64,000 bases of DNA from Aradus depressus (GCA_963662175.1 OY759215.1:8855079-8919078), one strand, 5' to 3'; positions 11,101 through 22,571 are shown, counted from the stretch's first letter. Translations and numbers: made by a program. Notes: generated from the sequence alone by a model not told the origin.

Positions 11101-11950
11101 TATTTGGATTATGATGTAAACCATTTTCACGCATTAGGATTATTAAAATATTATAAAATCAATTATTATTATTTGTATAAAAACACCTGTTAGGAGTGAA
11201 GTAACTTAATTAGTGAATAAATATACAAAAAAGAACTAGTCGCATTTTGTTTTAAAACGAAATGTGAACAAGCAATGAATGGAGATAAAAAAAAACGATC
11301 ATCTGTTCTAATAGTGAAGAACAGTCGGAGTTGAGATGTGGAAGTGGACAGTCGAGAGAGAGAGAAGTATTTTTTAGGCTACGGTGTAGTGAACCAGTCT
11401 AAGTGAGAGAAGATATAGAGGAGGCAAATTATAACATTATAAACATTGGAAACACGTAGAAGAGAAAAGGTATTTTTTATTAATATGTACATACATACAT
11501 ATGCCCAAAATATAAAAAGAATGATAAATAATGGCCAATAATAAAGCAGAAATTTTTTATTATCAATTTTAGTTATGCAATTAATAATGTAGGTTTAGGT
11601 AAATAAAGCCAATATTTGTTCTCTTATTCTAGTCTATTGATTTTCCCTAGTAAGATAATTTATACCTTTGGATTAGATGCACATATTGAACATTTTTGCA
11701 AATTTAGAAAAACAAGATGCCATCTCTTTGGTAAATTCAGAAGAAATCCAAATGAAAAATGTGTTAATTGAATTTTTTTTAAATACGTGCACTTTCTTCA
11801 AAATCCCACGTCTTGAACTTTCGATATTTTTAAGGCCTTTTTCGGAAATTACTGTAGAAATTAAAATTTAGTAGCAGACTAGCTATAATTTCTACAGGAA
11901 ATTTGGTAATTTTATTATTTATTTCATTTTAATTTTATATTTATTTAACA
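11101..11950. other. Unassigned AT-rich stretch
   Basis: A 64-codon frame at 11677-11871 shows no recognisable domain and is probably chance. A GA-rich patch lies near 11340-11420. Confidence 0.4.
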
Positions 11951-13001
11951 CTAGCAGTAATACCCGGCGTTGCCCGGGGAACTTTGAATTTTCTCTCAAT
12001 ATCTCCTGTAAGTCTATTCAATCCTTCGACACCACATTCATGATGTTATAATTTTCGATTATTCATACGGAATAAGGCTTATAGTCCTTCAACTATAGTA
12101 ACGCTAGTAAGTTTTTAAGACCCCTAGGCACCACAGCTAGTATGCGCCTTTCAACGGCGGAAACCCCAGCTAGTGAATACTTGGCATCGCTGGGCACCGC
12201 AGCTAGTAAGAAGTTAGGAACGCTGGGCATTACAGCTAGTATGTGCCTTGCGACGGCGGACCCCACATTTAGTACGTAGTTAGGAACGCTGGGCACCACG
12301 GCTAGTATGTTCCTTGCGACGGCGGACCCTACAGCTATTACGTAGTTAGGAACGCTGGGCATCTCAGTTAGTATGTGCCTTGCGACGGCGGACCCCACAG
12401 CTAGTACGATATTAGGAACGCTGTGCACCACAGCTTGTAAATGCCTTGCAACAGCGGACCCCACAGCGAATACATAGTTACTACTACATGTGAAATTCAT
12501 GACAATCCGATTACCCTTTAATCAGTGAGCATTGTTTTATGCTTTGCCCCCCCCCCCCTGTTAAATTTTTGAAGATGTCACATAGTGTATTTTTCTATTT
12601 GGCCATCAAGAATACTACATAAGAAATTCCATGACAATCCGATCATCCGTAAATGATCTATCACTATCTTCAAATTTACGCCTACCCCACAACCCCCCTC
12701 CCGTTCAAAACTTTGGGACGCCACACACCTTTTTTTCCTTTTTGGCTTTTAAAAATACTACATGAGAAATTTCATGACAATTCGACCATTAGTTAATGAG
12801 TTAGCACTATTTATATACTTAGGCCCCCCTTACTACCCCCCTTCCCGATCAAAATTTTGGGACGCGACATAGCCTATTATTCAATCGGGCTCAAAAGAAT
12901 GCTACATGTGAAGTTTCATAAAAATCCGTCCAGCTGTATGGGCGTGATGCTGGAAAAAACATACAAACACACAAACCCCGTTTCAGCTTTATTAATATAG
13001 A
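11951..13001 (-). mobile_element. Helitron-like element A
   Basis: On the minus strand it starts TCTATATTAATAAAGCTGAA (from 13001) and ends with the GC hairpin CCCGGGCAACGCCGGG, eight bases, then CTAG, with T outside at 11950. A 5' TC, 3' hairpin plus CTRR and insertion before T are Helitron features. It holds about a dozen 33-bp units (12110-12480) and about two and a half ~143-bp units (12540-12870). There is no Rep/helicase gene, so it is non-autonomous. Confidence 0.72.
12105..12485 (+). repeat. 33/66-bp tandem array in Helitron A
   Basis: Alternating 33-bp units of the form TTAGGAACGCTGGGCACCAC-nnCTAGTA and CCTTGCGACGGCGGACCCCAC-AGCTAGTA. Two units make a 66-bp dimer, a multiple of three, which keeps false frames open. 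Confidence 0.85.
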
Positions 13002-13928
13002 CTTAAACGTTCCGCTCAACATAGGGTACGTGACATCACCCAACACTCCTGCCAACTTCCTACTACCATCTCCAAAGCCCACTTATATTCCACATTTCTT
13101 CCTTGATAATTTTAGTTGGAACCAAACGGTAACTTATTTTACCATACATATGGAGTCTACCGAGCTCAGGATCGCCATTTAGAAATCTAGCCAAGTCACT
13201 TAGCTCAGATATTTTAATCGGGAAGATAAAAATAAATTTGAGCACGTCGTCCTTCGGATTGGGCTTTAAGCTATGATCGAGGGCCTTTTTGTATGTCAGG
13301 TGCTGGATAATGAGTCGTATGTTATGTATCTAAATCTGGGTAGCTGAAATTTCATTTACGTTAAAAATAACTTGAGCACATCGTCCTTAGGATTGGACTT
13401 CAAGCTATGATCGAGGGCCTTTTTGTATGTCAGGTACTGGATAATGAGTCGTATGTTATGTATCTAAACCTGGGTAGCTGAAATTTCACTTAGGTTAAAA
13501 ATAAATTTGAGCACGTCGTCCTTCGGATGGGACTTCCCCGATATATCTGAATCTGTATATCAGTTTTAACAAATATTAAATCTAAAAACTGTTAAAAAGC
13601 AAGAAATTTGATGAATGGGATTTCGCCCGACTTTTTCGAAAAACATTTTTATTTCGATTTTTGTGTAGGATTCAGATAATTCGGTTGTTCATCAGTTTTA
13701 ACAAATATTAAAACTAAAAACCGTTTAAAAGCGAGAAATTTGAAGAATGGAGTTTACCGAGCTCAGGATCGCCATTTAGAAATCTAGCCAAGTCACTTAG
13801 GTCAGATGTTTTAATCGGGAAGATAAAAATAACTTTGAGCACGTCGTCCTTCGGATGGGACTTTCCCGATACATCTGAATCTTTCTTTGGTTGACCATCT
13901 TCGTTTCTGGATGCTGCCTATCTACTAA
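13002..13928. repeat. Direct duplications between the two Helitrons
   Basis: A ~100-bp segment (ACCGAGCTCAGGATCGCCAT... to the GTCGTCCTTCGGA block) occurs at 13158-13256 and 13752-13858. A ~125-bp unit containing GGGCCTTTTTGTATGTCAGG is tandemly repeated at 13245-13500. A third pair, CAGTTTTAACAAATATTAAA, is at 13561 and 13700. Some blocks resemble the SINE-A body. Confidence 0.7.
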
Positions 13929-13949
13929 CATAGCTGTATTAATTTGAAA

Positions 13950-14565
13950 CAGCGGACACCACAGCTAGTACGAAGTTAGGAACCCTGGGCACCACATCTA
14001 GTATGTGCCTTGCAACAGCGGACCCCACAGCTAGTACGAAGTTCGGAACGCTGAGCACCACATCTAGTATGTGCCTTGCAACAGCGGACCCCACAGCTAG
14101 TACGAAGTTCGGAACGCTGGGCAACACAGCTAGTATGTGCCTTGCAACAGCGGACCCCACAGGTAGTACGAAGTTAGGAACGCTGAGCACCACATCTAGT
14201 ATGTGCCTTGCAACAGCGGACACCACAGCTAGTACGAAGTTAGGAACCCTGGGCACCACATCTAGTATGTGCCTTGCAACAGCGGACCCCACAGCTAGTA
14301 CGAAGTTAGGAACGCCGAGCACCACATCTAGTTTGTGCCTTGCAACAGCGGACACCACAGCTAGTACGAAGTTCGGAACCCTGGGCACCACATCTAGTAT
14401 GTGCCTTGCAACAGCGGACCCCACAGCTAGTACGAAGTTCGGAACGCTGGGCAACACAGCTAGTAAGTGTTTTGTAACAGCGGACCCCATAGATACTACA
14501 TAGTTAGGAACGCCGGGCAACACAGCTAGTAAATGTCTTGCAACAGTGAACCCCACAGCGAATAC
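13950..14565 (+). repeat. 33/66-bp tandem array in Helitron B
   Basis: Strict 66-bp period, for example AGTTCGGAACGCTG at 14040 and 14106. Each period holds two related 33-bp halves, both ending CTAGTA. Both strands remain open for over 160 codons only because 66 is a multiple of three. Confidence 0.92.
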
Positions 14566-14589
14566 ACAGTACATACTACTGTACATACT

Positions 14590-16290
14590 ACTACTACATG
14601 TGAAATTCCATGACAATCCAATCATCCGTTAATGACCTATCACTATCTTCAAATTTAGGCCTACCCTCATAACCCCCCTCCCGTTCACAATTGTTTGATG
14701 TCAAACACCCTATTTTTCTATTTGGCCTTTATGAATACTACATGTGAAATTCCATGACAATATGACCAACCGTTAATGAGCTACCACTATATTTATACTT
14801 AGCCCCTACCCCCACAACCCCCCCTCCCGTTCAAAACTTTGGGACGCCACACACCTTATTTTTCTATTTGGCCTTCAGGAATACTACATGGGAAATTTCG
14901 TGACTATACGATCAACCGTTAATGAGCTAGCTCTATATTTATACTTAGCCCCCCCCCCTCAACCCCCCCTCCCATTTAAAATTTTGGGACGCCACATACA
15001 ATATTTTTCAATTTGGCCTTTAAGAATACTACATGTGAAATTTCATGACAATCTGATCATCCGTTAAAGATCTATCACTATCTTTATATTTAGGCCTACG
15101 CCCACAACCCCCCCTCCCGATCAAAACTTTGGGACGCCACACACCTTATTTTTCTATTTGGCCTTCAGGAATACTCCATGTGAAATTTCGTGACAATCCG
15201 ACCAACCGTTAAAGAATTTGCTCTATATTTATACTTAGGCCCCCCCACAACCCCCCCTCCCGTTCAAAACTTTGGGACGCCACACACCTTATTTTCCTAT
15301 TTGGCTTTTAAAAATACTACGTGAAATTTCATGACGATTCGCCCATTAGTTAATGAGTTAGCTCTATATTTATACTTAGGCCCCCCCACAACCCCCCCTC
15401 CCGTTCAAAACTTTGGGACGCCACACACCTTTTTTTCCTGTTTGGCTTTTAAAAAGATTACGTGTGAAATTTCATGACAATTCGACCATTAGTTAATGTG
15501 TTAGCACTATTTATATACTTAGGCCCCCCTTACAACCCCCCCTCCCGATCAAAACTTTGGGACGCCACACACCTTATTTTTCTATTTGGCCTTCAGGAAT
15601 ACTCCATGTGAAATTTCGTGACAATCCAACCAACCGTTAAAGAATTAGCTCTATATTTTTACTTAGGCCCCCCCACAACCCACCCCCCCTCCCGTTCAAA
15701 ACTTTGGGACGCCACACACCTTTTTTTCCTATTTGGCTTTTAAAAATACTACATGTGAAATTTCATGACGATTCGCCCATTAGTTAATGAGTTAGCTCTA
15801 TATTTATACTTAGGCCCCCCCACAACCCCCCCTCCCGTTCAAAACTTTGGGACGACACACCTTTTTTTCTTGTTTGGCTTTTAAAAAGACTACCTGTAAA
15901 ATTTCATGACAATTCGCCCATTAGTTAATGAGTTAGCACTATTTTTATACTTAGGCCCCCCCACAACCCCCCCTCCCGATCAAAATTTTGGGACGCCACA
16001 CACCTTTTTTTCCTATTTGGCTTTTAAAAATACTACATGTGAAATTTCATGACGATTTGCCCATTAGTTAATGAGTTAGCTCTATATTTATACTTAGGCC
16101 CCCCCACAACCCCCCCTCCCGTTCAAAACTTTGGGACGCCACACACCTTTTTTTCCTGTTTGGCTTTTAAAAAGACTACGTGTGAAATTTCATGACAATT
16201 TGACCATTAGTTAATGAGTTAGCACTATTTATATACTTAGGCCCCTCTTACAACCCCCCCTCCCGATCAAAATTTTGGGACGCCACATAG
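14590..16290. repeat. ~143-bp tandem repeat array (about 12 units)
   Basis: TTTGGGACGCCACACACC recurs about every 141-146 bp, with ATACTACATGTGAAATTTCA and CCCCCACAACCCCCCCTCCC in each unit. Units differ by several percent, and C-run lengths vary. It is a satellite-like expansion inside the Helitron. Confidence 0.9.
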
Positions 16291-16432
16291 CCTATTATTC
16301 AATCGGGCTCAAAAGAATGCTACATGGGAAGTTTCATAAAAATCCGTCCAGCGGTTTGGGCGTGATGCTGGAACAAACATACATACATACAAACAAACAA
16401 ACCCCGTTTCAGCTTTATTAATATAGATTTAT

Positions 16433-16779
16433 AGGTTAGGTTAGGTTTTATGACTCATGCCCGGGCTTCAACTACGAGGTCATATCGCCTACTACCAGAG
16501 CGCTCTTTCGTCACTCTGGTGGACATGAGCCCGACTCTACTATGGGGGTCCTAAATTTTGCCTATCCTAAATTTTTATTCATCTAGGGTAGGGGTCTTTA
16601 ACGAGTACCTGACATCGTACAGGCTCGGGACCATCGCTTAACGTCCCATCCGAAGGACGGCGTGCTTAAGTTTATTTTACCTCCCAGATAAAATAAACTA
16701 AGGGCCTCGGTCGGGCTACGAACCCACGACCTTGAGCTCAGAAGTCAAGCACGCATACCACTGAGCTACCGGCGCCCTC
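16433..16779 (-). repeat. SINE-A, full length, CCTAA-type tail
   Basis: On the minus strand a complete tRNA-like head (A box TAGCTCAGTGG, B-box-like GGTTCGTAGCC), full body and a tail of CCTAACCTAACC-type units. It lies 6 bp beyond the Helitron B end. Confidence 0.9.
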
Positions 16780-17045
16780 TTTAACATTTATATATATATA
16801 AAATATATTAACATTTATATATTTTTTTATTATCACAGGATGGTTCCTTAATGGACAATGAAGTTTGCAACAGTGTTCAAGATAGATTAAATGCAACAAT
16901 GGTCATCTGAGGGCACTGAGTGAAGGCAACAAAGGGTAACTATTTCACTAGAAGGCCTGATCTTTGTATACTTAGTTTTGGTTTGATTCATGGCGCGTGG
17001 CGCCTCCCCCCACCCGGCCCTGTTGAAGGCGTTAAATCAGTCATT

Positions 17046-17287
17046 GATGTAGTTAGTTATTATGATTCTTGTCTCCTTTAACTAGAAGGTCATATCGCCT
17101 ACCACCAGTGTGCTCTTTGTCATATGAGCCCGACTGAGTACCTGACACCATAAAGGCTCGGGTTCATCGTTTAACGTCCCATCCGAAGGACGGCGTGCTC
17201 AAGGTTTTTGACTTTTCTGATAAAAAGCCTAAGGGCCTCGGCTGGATTTGGAGCTTAGTTGGTTAACACCTCTGAGCTACCGGCGCT
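17046..17287 (-). repeat. SINE-A, diverged, internally deleted
   Basis: Body blocks GTCATATCGCCTACCACCAG and GAAGGACGGCGTGCTCAAGG with a damaged head ending GAGCTACCGGCGCTC. Confidence 0.8.
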
Positions 17288-17540
17288 CTGCTGCAGCAAT
17301 GTACAACGTATATTTCCTTCATATATTTTTATGCAGTTGCAAATGAGCATAATATTACGTGAGAAAAAAAAAAAAATCATAAATGCGAACTTATTATAAT
17401 TATAAGGTTAGCGAAAACACAAGCCAACCTAATTCAATGAAAACAATGTCTGCTGTTCAGATAAATATCTGCCTTCCTCCACTGACTGTGAGTTAATCCT
17501 CCCTATAAAACTTTGCATTTTCATAATAACTTTTCGTCAG

Positions 17541-17696
17541 ATGAGGGGTGGCTACTTTGTGCAACGTGAGGTGAGGCTGTCCCACTTGGAAGTGTTCACA
17601 CGTATCGCATTGTCAGCGGAATACGGACCACGAACCTACTCATGGGATCTCGATTTCCTCCACACGGGGTTCACGATACTCATGTATCGAATGTAA
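17541..17696 (+). CDS. Exon-like 51-codon frame of unknown origin
   Basis: ATG follows CTTTTCGTCAG, acceptor-like, and the frame reads MRGGYFVQREVRLSHLEVFT and on to ILMYRM, then TAA. A donor-like GTAAGA begins at 17693. Base composition is clearly less AT-rich than the flanks and the residues look protein-like, yet I recognise no family. It could be an exon of an unseen gene, a captured fragment or chance. Confidence 0.25.
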   Translation: MRGGYFVQREVRLSHLEVFTRIALSAEYGPRTYSWDLDFLHTGFTILMYRM

Positions 17697-17945
17697 GACA
17701 AGTCGTCGGTGAATCATAGCCATACCATACTTCCCCAGTGCAAATTAATGAACTAAGTTTTTGCTCTCCTTCGGAAATTAATTTATCAAATGGTATCTCA
17801 GGGAATTGAGCCGAGTCTTCGTACATAATGTTATTTCGACTCATTCATTAAATCGGCAGTTAGTAGAGTTTTTAAGTTGAGTCTCCTTCCTCTGCCCCCC
17901 CCCCCCCTCTCTCCTTCTGTTTGGCCAGTTTGACTGAAAATAATT
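17697..17945 (-). repeat. Family R fragment
   Basis: Inverse-orientation R blocks: GGTGAATCATAGCCATACCA...CTTCCCCAG, TTTTTGCTCTCCTTC, then TCATTAAATCGGCAG and a CCCCCC-rich end. Confidence 0.65.
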
Positions 17946-17952
17946 ATTATAT

Positions 17953-19220
17953 CGGGTCCTTTCAAAAGTCCTGTAGTTTTTTTAGGTAATTAAAAATTAA
18001 AGAAAGTAAAATATATAAAATAATTTTATTCATCAAAATAATCGCCATTACAATCAACAACCTTATCCCAACGTGACGGAAGGTCCCAAATACCTTTTTT
18101 TAAAAACGATGGATTTTTGCTGCCAAAAAACGTATTTAACTCCGATTCTAGGCTTTTCAAAACATTTCTGCCTGAGGCTATTGTCCAGAAATCTGAAAAG
18201 GTGATAATCAGTTGGGGATAGGTCTGGGGAATATGGCGGGAGGGGTAAAGTTTCCCATCCAATCTCTATCAATTTATCCCTGACCAACCTCGCCGTATGT
18301 GTCATAGCATTATCCTGAAGGAGCAAGGATCCTTTTCAATTCACTATTCCCGGATCGAATATTTTAAGTTTAGACTGACAGCGGTCTAATATCGCGCAGT
18401 AGACCTCTCCAGTGATGGTTTGCCCCTGACTTAAGAGCTCATAGTGCACGACGCCTTTGCCTGTACAGAAAACAATCAATAACCTTTTTCGGGTGAAGAT
18501 CAGGTTTCGGAAATGTTATTGGTTCTTCATCAGCTGAGAGCCATTGATAGCACCGCCTAAAATTATTGTATAATACCCATTTTTCATCACAAGTGATGAT
18601 TCTGTCTAAAATGGATCATTTTTAATCGAGAAGCTAGAGATGAAGATGTTGGTAATCGAATCATCTTATTTGCATCCGATAACTTGAGAGGGCCCCATTT
18701 GTCAAGCTTTTTTATTTTTCCTATTTGATGTAGGTATCTCCAGGCTGTTACTTCTGAAATATCTAGTCTGTTACCTATTTCTGAACATGTATGACGTGGA
18801 TCTGACTCTATTAATTCCCGAACTTGCTGTTCTTCGGCAACTTCAGGTCTTCCAGGACGAGCCCCGTCATCGAGCGTTTCGTCACCTTGACGAAATTTGG
18901 AAAATCAAAATTGAGCTTTACGCTCAAAGACAGCCTTCTCACCAAACATATTTTTCGAGCGAACACAGTAGCTTTTAAACCGAGTTTAAATTGATATAGT
19001 AAAATCGACCGAATTTGAATTTCAATTCAAACCACCTTAATGAATTCCTTTGAACGTCTTTCAGTAACTGGATTAAAATATTATACTGTTTTCACATATA
19101 GTAAACATTGCTGTTTACATTAGCAAAGGTCGCATTGGAATTAGAATCATAACAAAGACGCTGCAGTCAAAATAAATATTCCTTTATAAAAAAAAACGAC
19201 AGACCTTTTGAAAGGACCAT
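17953..19220 (-). mobile_element. mariner element, inactive
   Basis: Terminal inverted repeats GGTCCTTTCAAAAGTCCTGT (17955) and the reverse complement of GGTCCTTTCAAAAGGTCTGT (ending 19218), with TA-rich flanks. Size (~1.27 kb) and content fit mariner of the Tc1/mariner superfamily. Confidence 0.92.
18026..18940 (-). pseudogene. mariner transposase (DD34D), frameshifted
   Basis: Read on the minus strand: GDETLDDGARPGRPEV, a helix-turn-helix segment ending KLDKWGP, then LLQDNAMTHTARLV and PYSPDLSPTDYHLF. Exactly 34 residues separate the second and third catalytic Asp, the mariner signature. In-frame stops and a frameshift after QKCFE, where the tail ELNTFFGSKNPSFLK continues in another frame, make it non-functional. 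Confidence 0.92.
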
Positions 19221-19242
19221 ATATTATTAGTACTTGGATACA

Positions 19243-19463
19243 TATTATGTTAATTAGTTATATTTATGCCCAGGTTTTAACTATAAGGTCATATCGCCTA
19301 CTACCAGAGCACTCTTACGTCACTCTGGTGGGCATGAGCCCGACTCTACAACGGGTCCTAAATTTTGTCTGCCCAGGTTTATTCATCTAGGGGTCTTTAA
19401 CGAGTACCTGATATCTTACAGGTTCGGGACCATCACTTAACGTCGCATCAGAAGGACGGCATA
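19243..19463 (-). repeat. SINE-A, head missing
   Basis: Tail and body blocks, ending at GAAGGACGGC; truncated before the tRNA-like head. Confidence 0.8.
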
Positions 19464-19559
19464 AATATTGTGTTGATACATTTAATTTTTCAACAAAAAA
19501 AAACCTATTGATACGTTCCTTTCATCGGAAGTTATCGTGTTAACACACACTCACACATG

Positions 19560-19770
19560 GACTGTTAGAATGTTTTTCATAGGCATTTGTTAGATTACGG
19601 CGAAAACGGTTCCTCCTATCAAAAATGTGGTTCTTACTAAAAATGTTCCTTATTAAATTTCCAAATGCTAATAGCTTCTTAGATTTGATATAGAACCTAC
19701 ACGACTTAAGTTATAACACCCTAAAGAATAGAAAATAAATTGCCGTCGGAAATATTTTCATGTAATTGTA
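19560..19770 (+). repeat. Family D fragment
   Basis: Shares GCGAAAACGGTTCCTCCTATC and following blocks with 27950-28110 in the same orientation. Confidence 0.6.
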
Positions 19771-19825
19771 TTGTATAGCAATGAATTATTTGTATTGTTT
19801 TATTACAAAGAATCTAAACAAAAAA

Positions 19826-19935
19826 GTGTAATGTGACTTTCTTATACCAACTACTTTTGTAGAGATCACTCTCTCGCTCTCTGCCTCCCCCTGCTTACAT
19901 AAGAAAGTCTCTCTCGGATTTACTATATACAATGA
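19826..19935. repeat. Hairpin family H copy
   Basis: GTGACTTTCTTATACCAAC and GATCACTCTCTC blocks, then a short inverse segment ACATAAGAAAGTCTCTCTC. Confidence 0.55.
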
Positions 19936-20023
19936 AACTATTTAACTCTATACAATTAACTAAAAAAATCAGATATTTATCTTTTCATTAAACATACTTA
20001 GAAACATTGTCCCAGTGAAAACC

Positions 20024-20445
20024 TTAAAAATTGTTTACAATTCATTAGTTTATTCTATAATTTCTTATGGTATTGTGATATGAGGAGGACTTCTTGCAAC
20101 TTATTACAACAAAATGCACAGTGCCCATAAATGTCTCTTAAAGAGCTTGTTTAACAAACCCTTAACTTTCCCTTCTGTTCAGTTATACAAGGAATTAAAT
20201 TTATTGAAACCCAGAAAGATATATATTTACAAAACCCTCCTACTTTGCGAAATAAACCAACTTTTCAATTAACCCATTTGACAAAACAAATTACGCAACT
20301 TAATGTTTACTACCTAGGCCTTTGAGCTTATAATCTAATACCACTTGCCATCAAAAATTGTAGTATTCAAAACATTAAACTGAACTTAAAATGCTGGATG
20401 AATAAAATCAATGATGAAGAATTTTTAAAACTAAAGTCATTTTAA
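20024..20445 (+). pseudogene. Second type of LINE reverse transcriptase C-terminus
   Basis: The frame reads LKIVYNSLVYSIISYGIVI, one in-frame TGA at the expected Trp, then GGLLATYYNKMHSAHKCLL, followed in another frame by AYNLIPLAIKN and LNLKCWMNKI. These match the YG(I)xxWG and YNxLP/FKxxLKxWL pattern of CR1/RTE-like elements, distinct from the jockey copies. It is broken and truncated. Confidence 0.65.
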
Positions 20446-20626
20446 TATACTTTACATAAGTATTGTCTAACTCCATTAGCGATCATTTCATGTCAACACT
20501 TTAGTTAGCCATCGTTTCATCTTTTAGATATCTATTTTAAATTGTTTTCCCGCACTCAGGCCCAGCCCTTGTAGCGATTTTCCTCAAATTTCACGTTATT
20601 TTGTTTGTTAACTTTATATTATATAA

Positions 20627-20973
20627 TTAGGTTTAGGTTTTATGACTCATGCCCGGGCTTTTAACTACGAAGTCATATCGCCTACTACCAGAGCGCTCTT
20701 TCGTCACTCTGGTGGACATGAGCCCGACTCTACTGTGGGAGTCCTAAATTTTGCCTACACTAAATTTTTATTCACCTAGGGTAGGGGTCTTTAACGAGTA
20801 CCTGACATTGTACAGGCTGGGGACCATCGCTTAACGACATAACCGAAGGACGACGTGCTTAAGTTTATTTTACTTCCCAGATAAAATAAACTAAGGGCCT
20901 CGGTCGGGTTTCGAACCCACGATCTTGAGCTCAGAAGACAAACACGCATACCACTGAGCTACCGGCTTCCTCT
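20627..20973 (-). repeat. SINE-A, full length
   Basis: Complete head, with the B-box-like GGTTTCGAACCC region, and body. The tail is CCTAAACCTAA-like. Confidence 0.88.
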
Positions 20974-20997
20974 AATACATTATATCAATAATTGTAA

Positions 20998-21064
20998 TAA
21001 TTACATTGTCTATTTAATGTTGTCTCACTGTATTTTATATAACATTAAATAGACAATGTAATTA
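20998..21064. repeat. Perfect 24-bp inverted repeat with 19-nt loop
   Basis: Arms 20998-21021 and 21041-21064 are exactly complementary (ATTGTCTATTTAATGTT / AACATTAAATAGACAAT core). It lies 24 bp from the end of a SINE-A. Confidence 0.9.
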
Positions 21065-21206
21065 AATACTAATATTTATATATTATATAATTAATACTGT
21101 ATAATTTGGAAAAATAAAAAACTTCATTAAACAGAGAAAACCGCTTGACGTTAACACCTGTACAGTGATGCCAGTATGAAATGCATTTGAGATTGAGGAG
21201 GGGGAG

Positions 21207-21551
21207 GTTAGGTTAGGTTTTATGACTCATGCCCGGGCTTTAACTACGAGGTCATATCGCCTACTACCAGAGCGCTCTTTCGTCTCTCTGGTGGACATGA
21301 GCCCGACTCTACTGTGGGAGTCCTAAATTTTGCCTACCCTAAATTTTTATTCATCTAGGGTAGGGGTCTTTAACGAGTACCTGACATCGTACAGGCTCGG
21401 GACCATCGCTTAACGTCCCATCCGAAGGACGGCGTGCTTAAGTTTATTTTACCTCCCAGATAAAATAAACTAAGGGCCTCGGTCGGGCTACGAACCCACG
21501 ACCTTGAGCTCAGAAGTCAAGCACGCATACCACTGAGCTACCGGCGCCCTC
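21207..21551 (-). repeat. SINE-A, full length with target duplication
   Basis: Flanked by 9-bp direct repeats GAGGGGGAG at 21198-21206 and 21552-21560, which fixes the element ends: the tRNA-like head at the right and a CCTAACCTAAC tail at the left. It is very similar to the copy at 16433-16779, suggesting recent activity. Confidence 0.93.
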
Positions 21552-21560
21552 GAGGGGGAG

Positions 21561-22080
21561 AATGATGTGTACAAAGCGGTTGTTATGACAACGCCCTGAT
21601 GGTGACATCACATATACATACTTTTTTAATTTATATTTGAACATGTTTCACTATTGTTATATTCTATAAACAGTGCAATCAAAGATACTGTCAATTGAAA
21701 CGATTTAATATCCTTAAATCTGAGTTTAAATCAATTCAATTTTCTAAAGAGATATCAATTTATAGCCATTTACAGTGACTTCCCATCTCTCCTCTTTTGA
21801 CGAAATAACTACAGTACGGAGAACTGACCTCAAAGAAGTTCAAGAAACCCAGCCAGTCCGCCGGGTTCTCATGCAATATCACTTACATAACATCTAAATC
21901 GATTTAATATTTTTCTCTTTAGGGAAGATAGCGATTGCTTCTGTAACACATGAGAAAAAAACAAATTAATTTAACACATTATGTGATTTCAACCTTAACT
22001 AAAAATATGAACAGGTTGGAACTGCACGGAGTTATCTCATAGGGCGGAGAGCGGACTTTGGAAACTTTGTGCGACATAAG
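21561..22080. other. Unassigned stretch
   Basis: Nothing recognised. Confidence 0.45.
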
Positions 22081-22084
22081 AGGA

Positions 22085-22245
22085 CAAAAGGGCGCTCTGG
22101 TAGTAGGCGATATGACCTCGTAGTTAAAAGACATGAGTCATAATAACTAACTGATCTCAGAAATTGGGAGAATAATATAGCTGCCACATATTTGTAGTTA
22201 GTTACTGTGACTCATGATCGGACTTTAACTAAGAGGTCATATATA
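22085..22245. repeat. Two SINE-A tails in tail-to-tail orientation
   Basis: A plus-oriented tail (GCGCTCTGGTAGTAGGCGAT...CATGAGTCATAATAACTAACT) ends near 22151. A minus-oriented tail begins near 22195 with TAGTTAGTTACTGTGACTCA. Confidence 0.75.
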
Positions 22246-22571
22246 GGGGGGAGGTTCGTCAACTTTTGTTACCTGACTGCACCTAACTCCGATTCCATCT
22301 TGTGTACGGTAGATAATTTCCCCACTTTATTGCAGGATAATAAATCAAAATTGTACTGTAAAGCAAATGGCACTCTTCACCTGCCGACCCTCAATAAAGT
22401 GCGGACTTTCCAACTTCCCTGGAAAATTCCAATTTCTTAGTTTAACGAGGGGTTTAACGTATAAATATAGTATTGGGGAGGCTTGGAAGATGAGGTCGAC
22501 TCCTGGAGGTTGGAGGTTGGACAGCGAGGCAGAAGACCGAGAGACAGATCACGAATGACTAGACAAATGAT

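Larger units (their letters stand above)
13929..16427 (-). mobile_element. Helitron-like element B with expanded arrays
   Basis: The 5' end on the minus strand is A|TCTATATTAATAAAGC at 16427. The other end near 13929 retains only a degraded TAGCTGTATTA. Between them lie about 19 of the 33-bp units (13950-14565) and about twelve ~143-bp units (14590-16290). The terminal 130 bp match element A closely. Central tandem repeats are known from DINE-1/Helentron-type elements of Drosophila. Confidence 0.68.

Noticed and set aside
12093..12500. 135-codon minus frame with repeated peptide
   Set aside because: Same 33/66-bp array in Helitron A.
13939..14625. Long open frames on both strands (166 codons plus, 228 codons minus) with 22-residue repeats
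   Set aside because: They arise because the repeat unit is 66 bp, a multiple of three, without stops. The unit is a Helitron-end-like DNA repeat, not a protein-coding repeat.
14590..16290. CRISPR-like regular array
   Set aside because: Adjacent diverged tandem units without unique spacers, in animal DNA; it is a satellite-type repeat.
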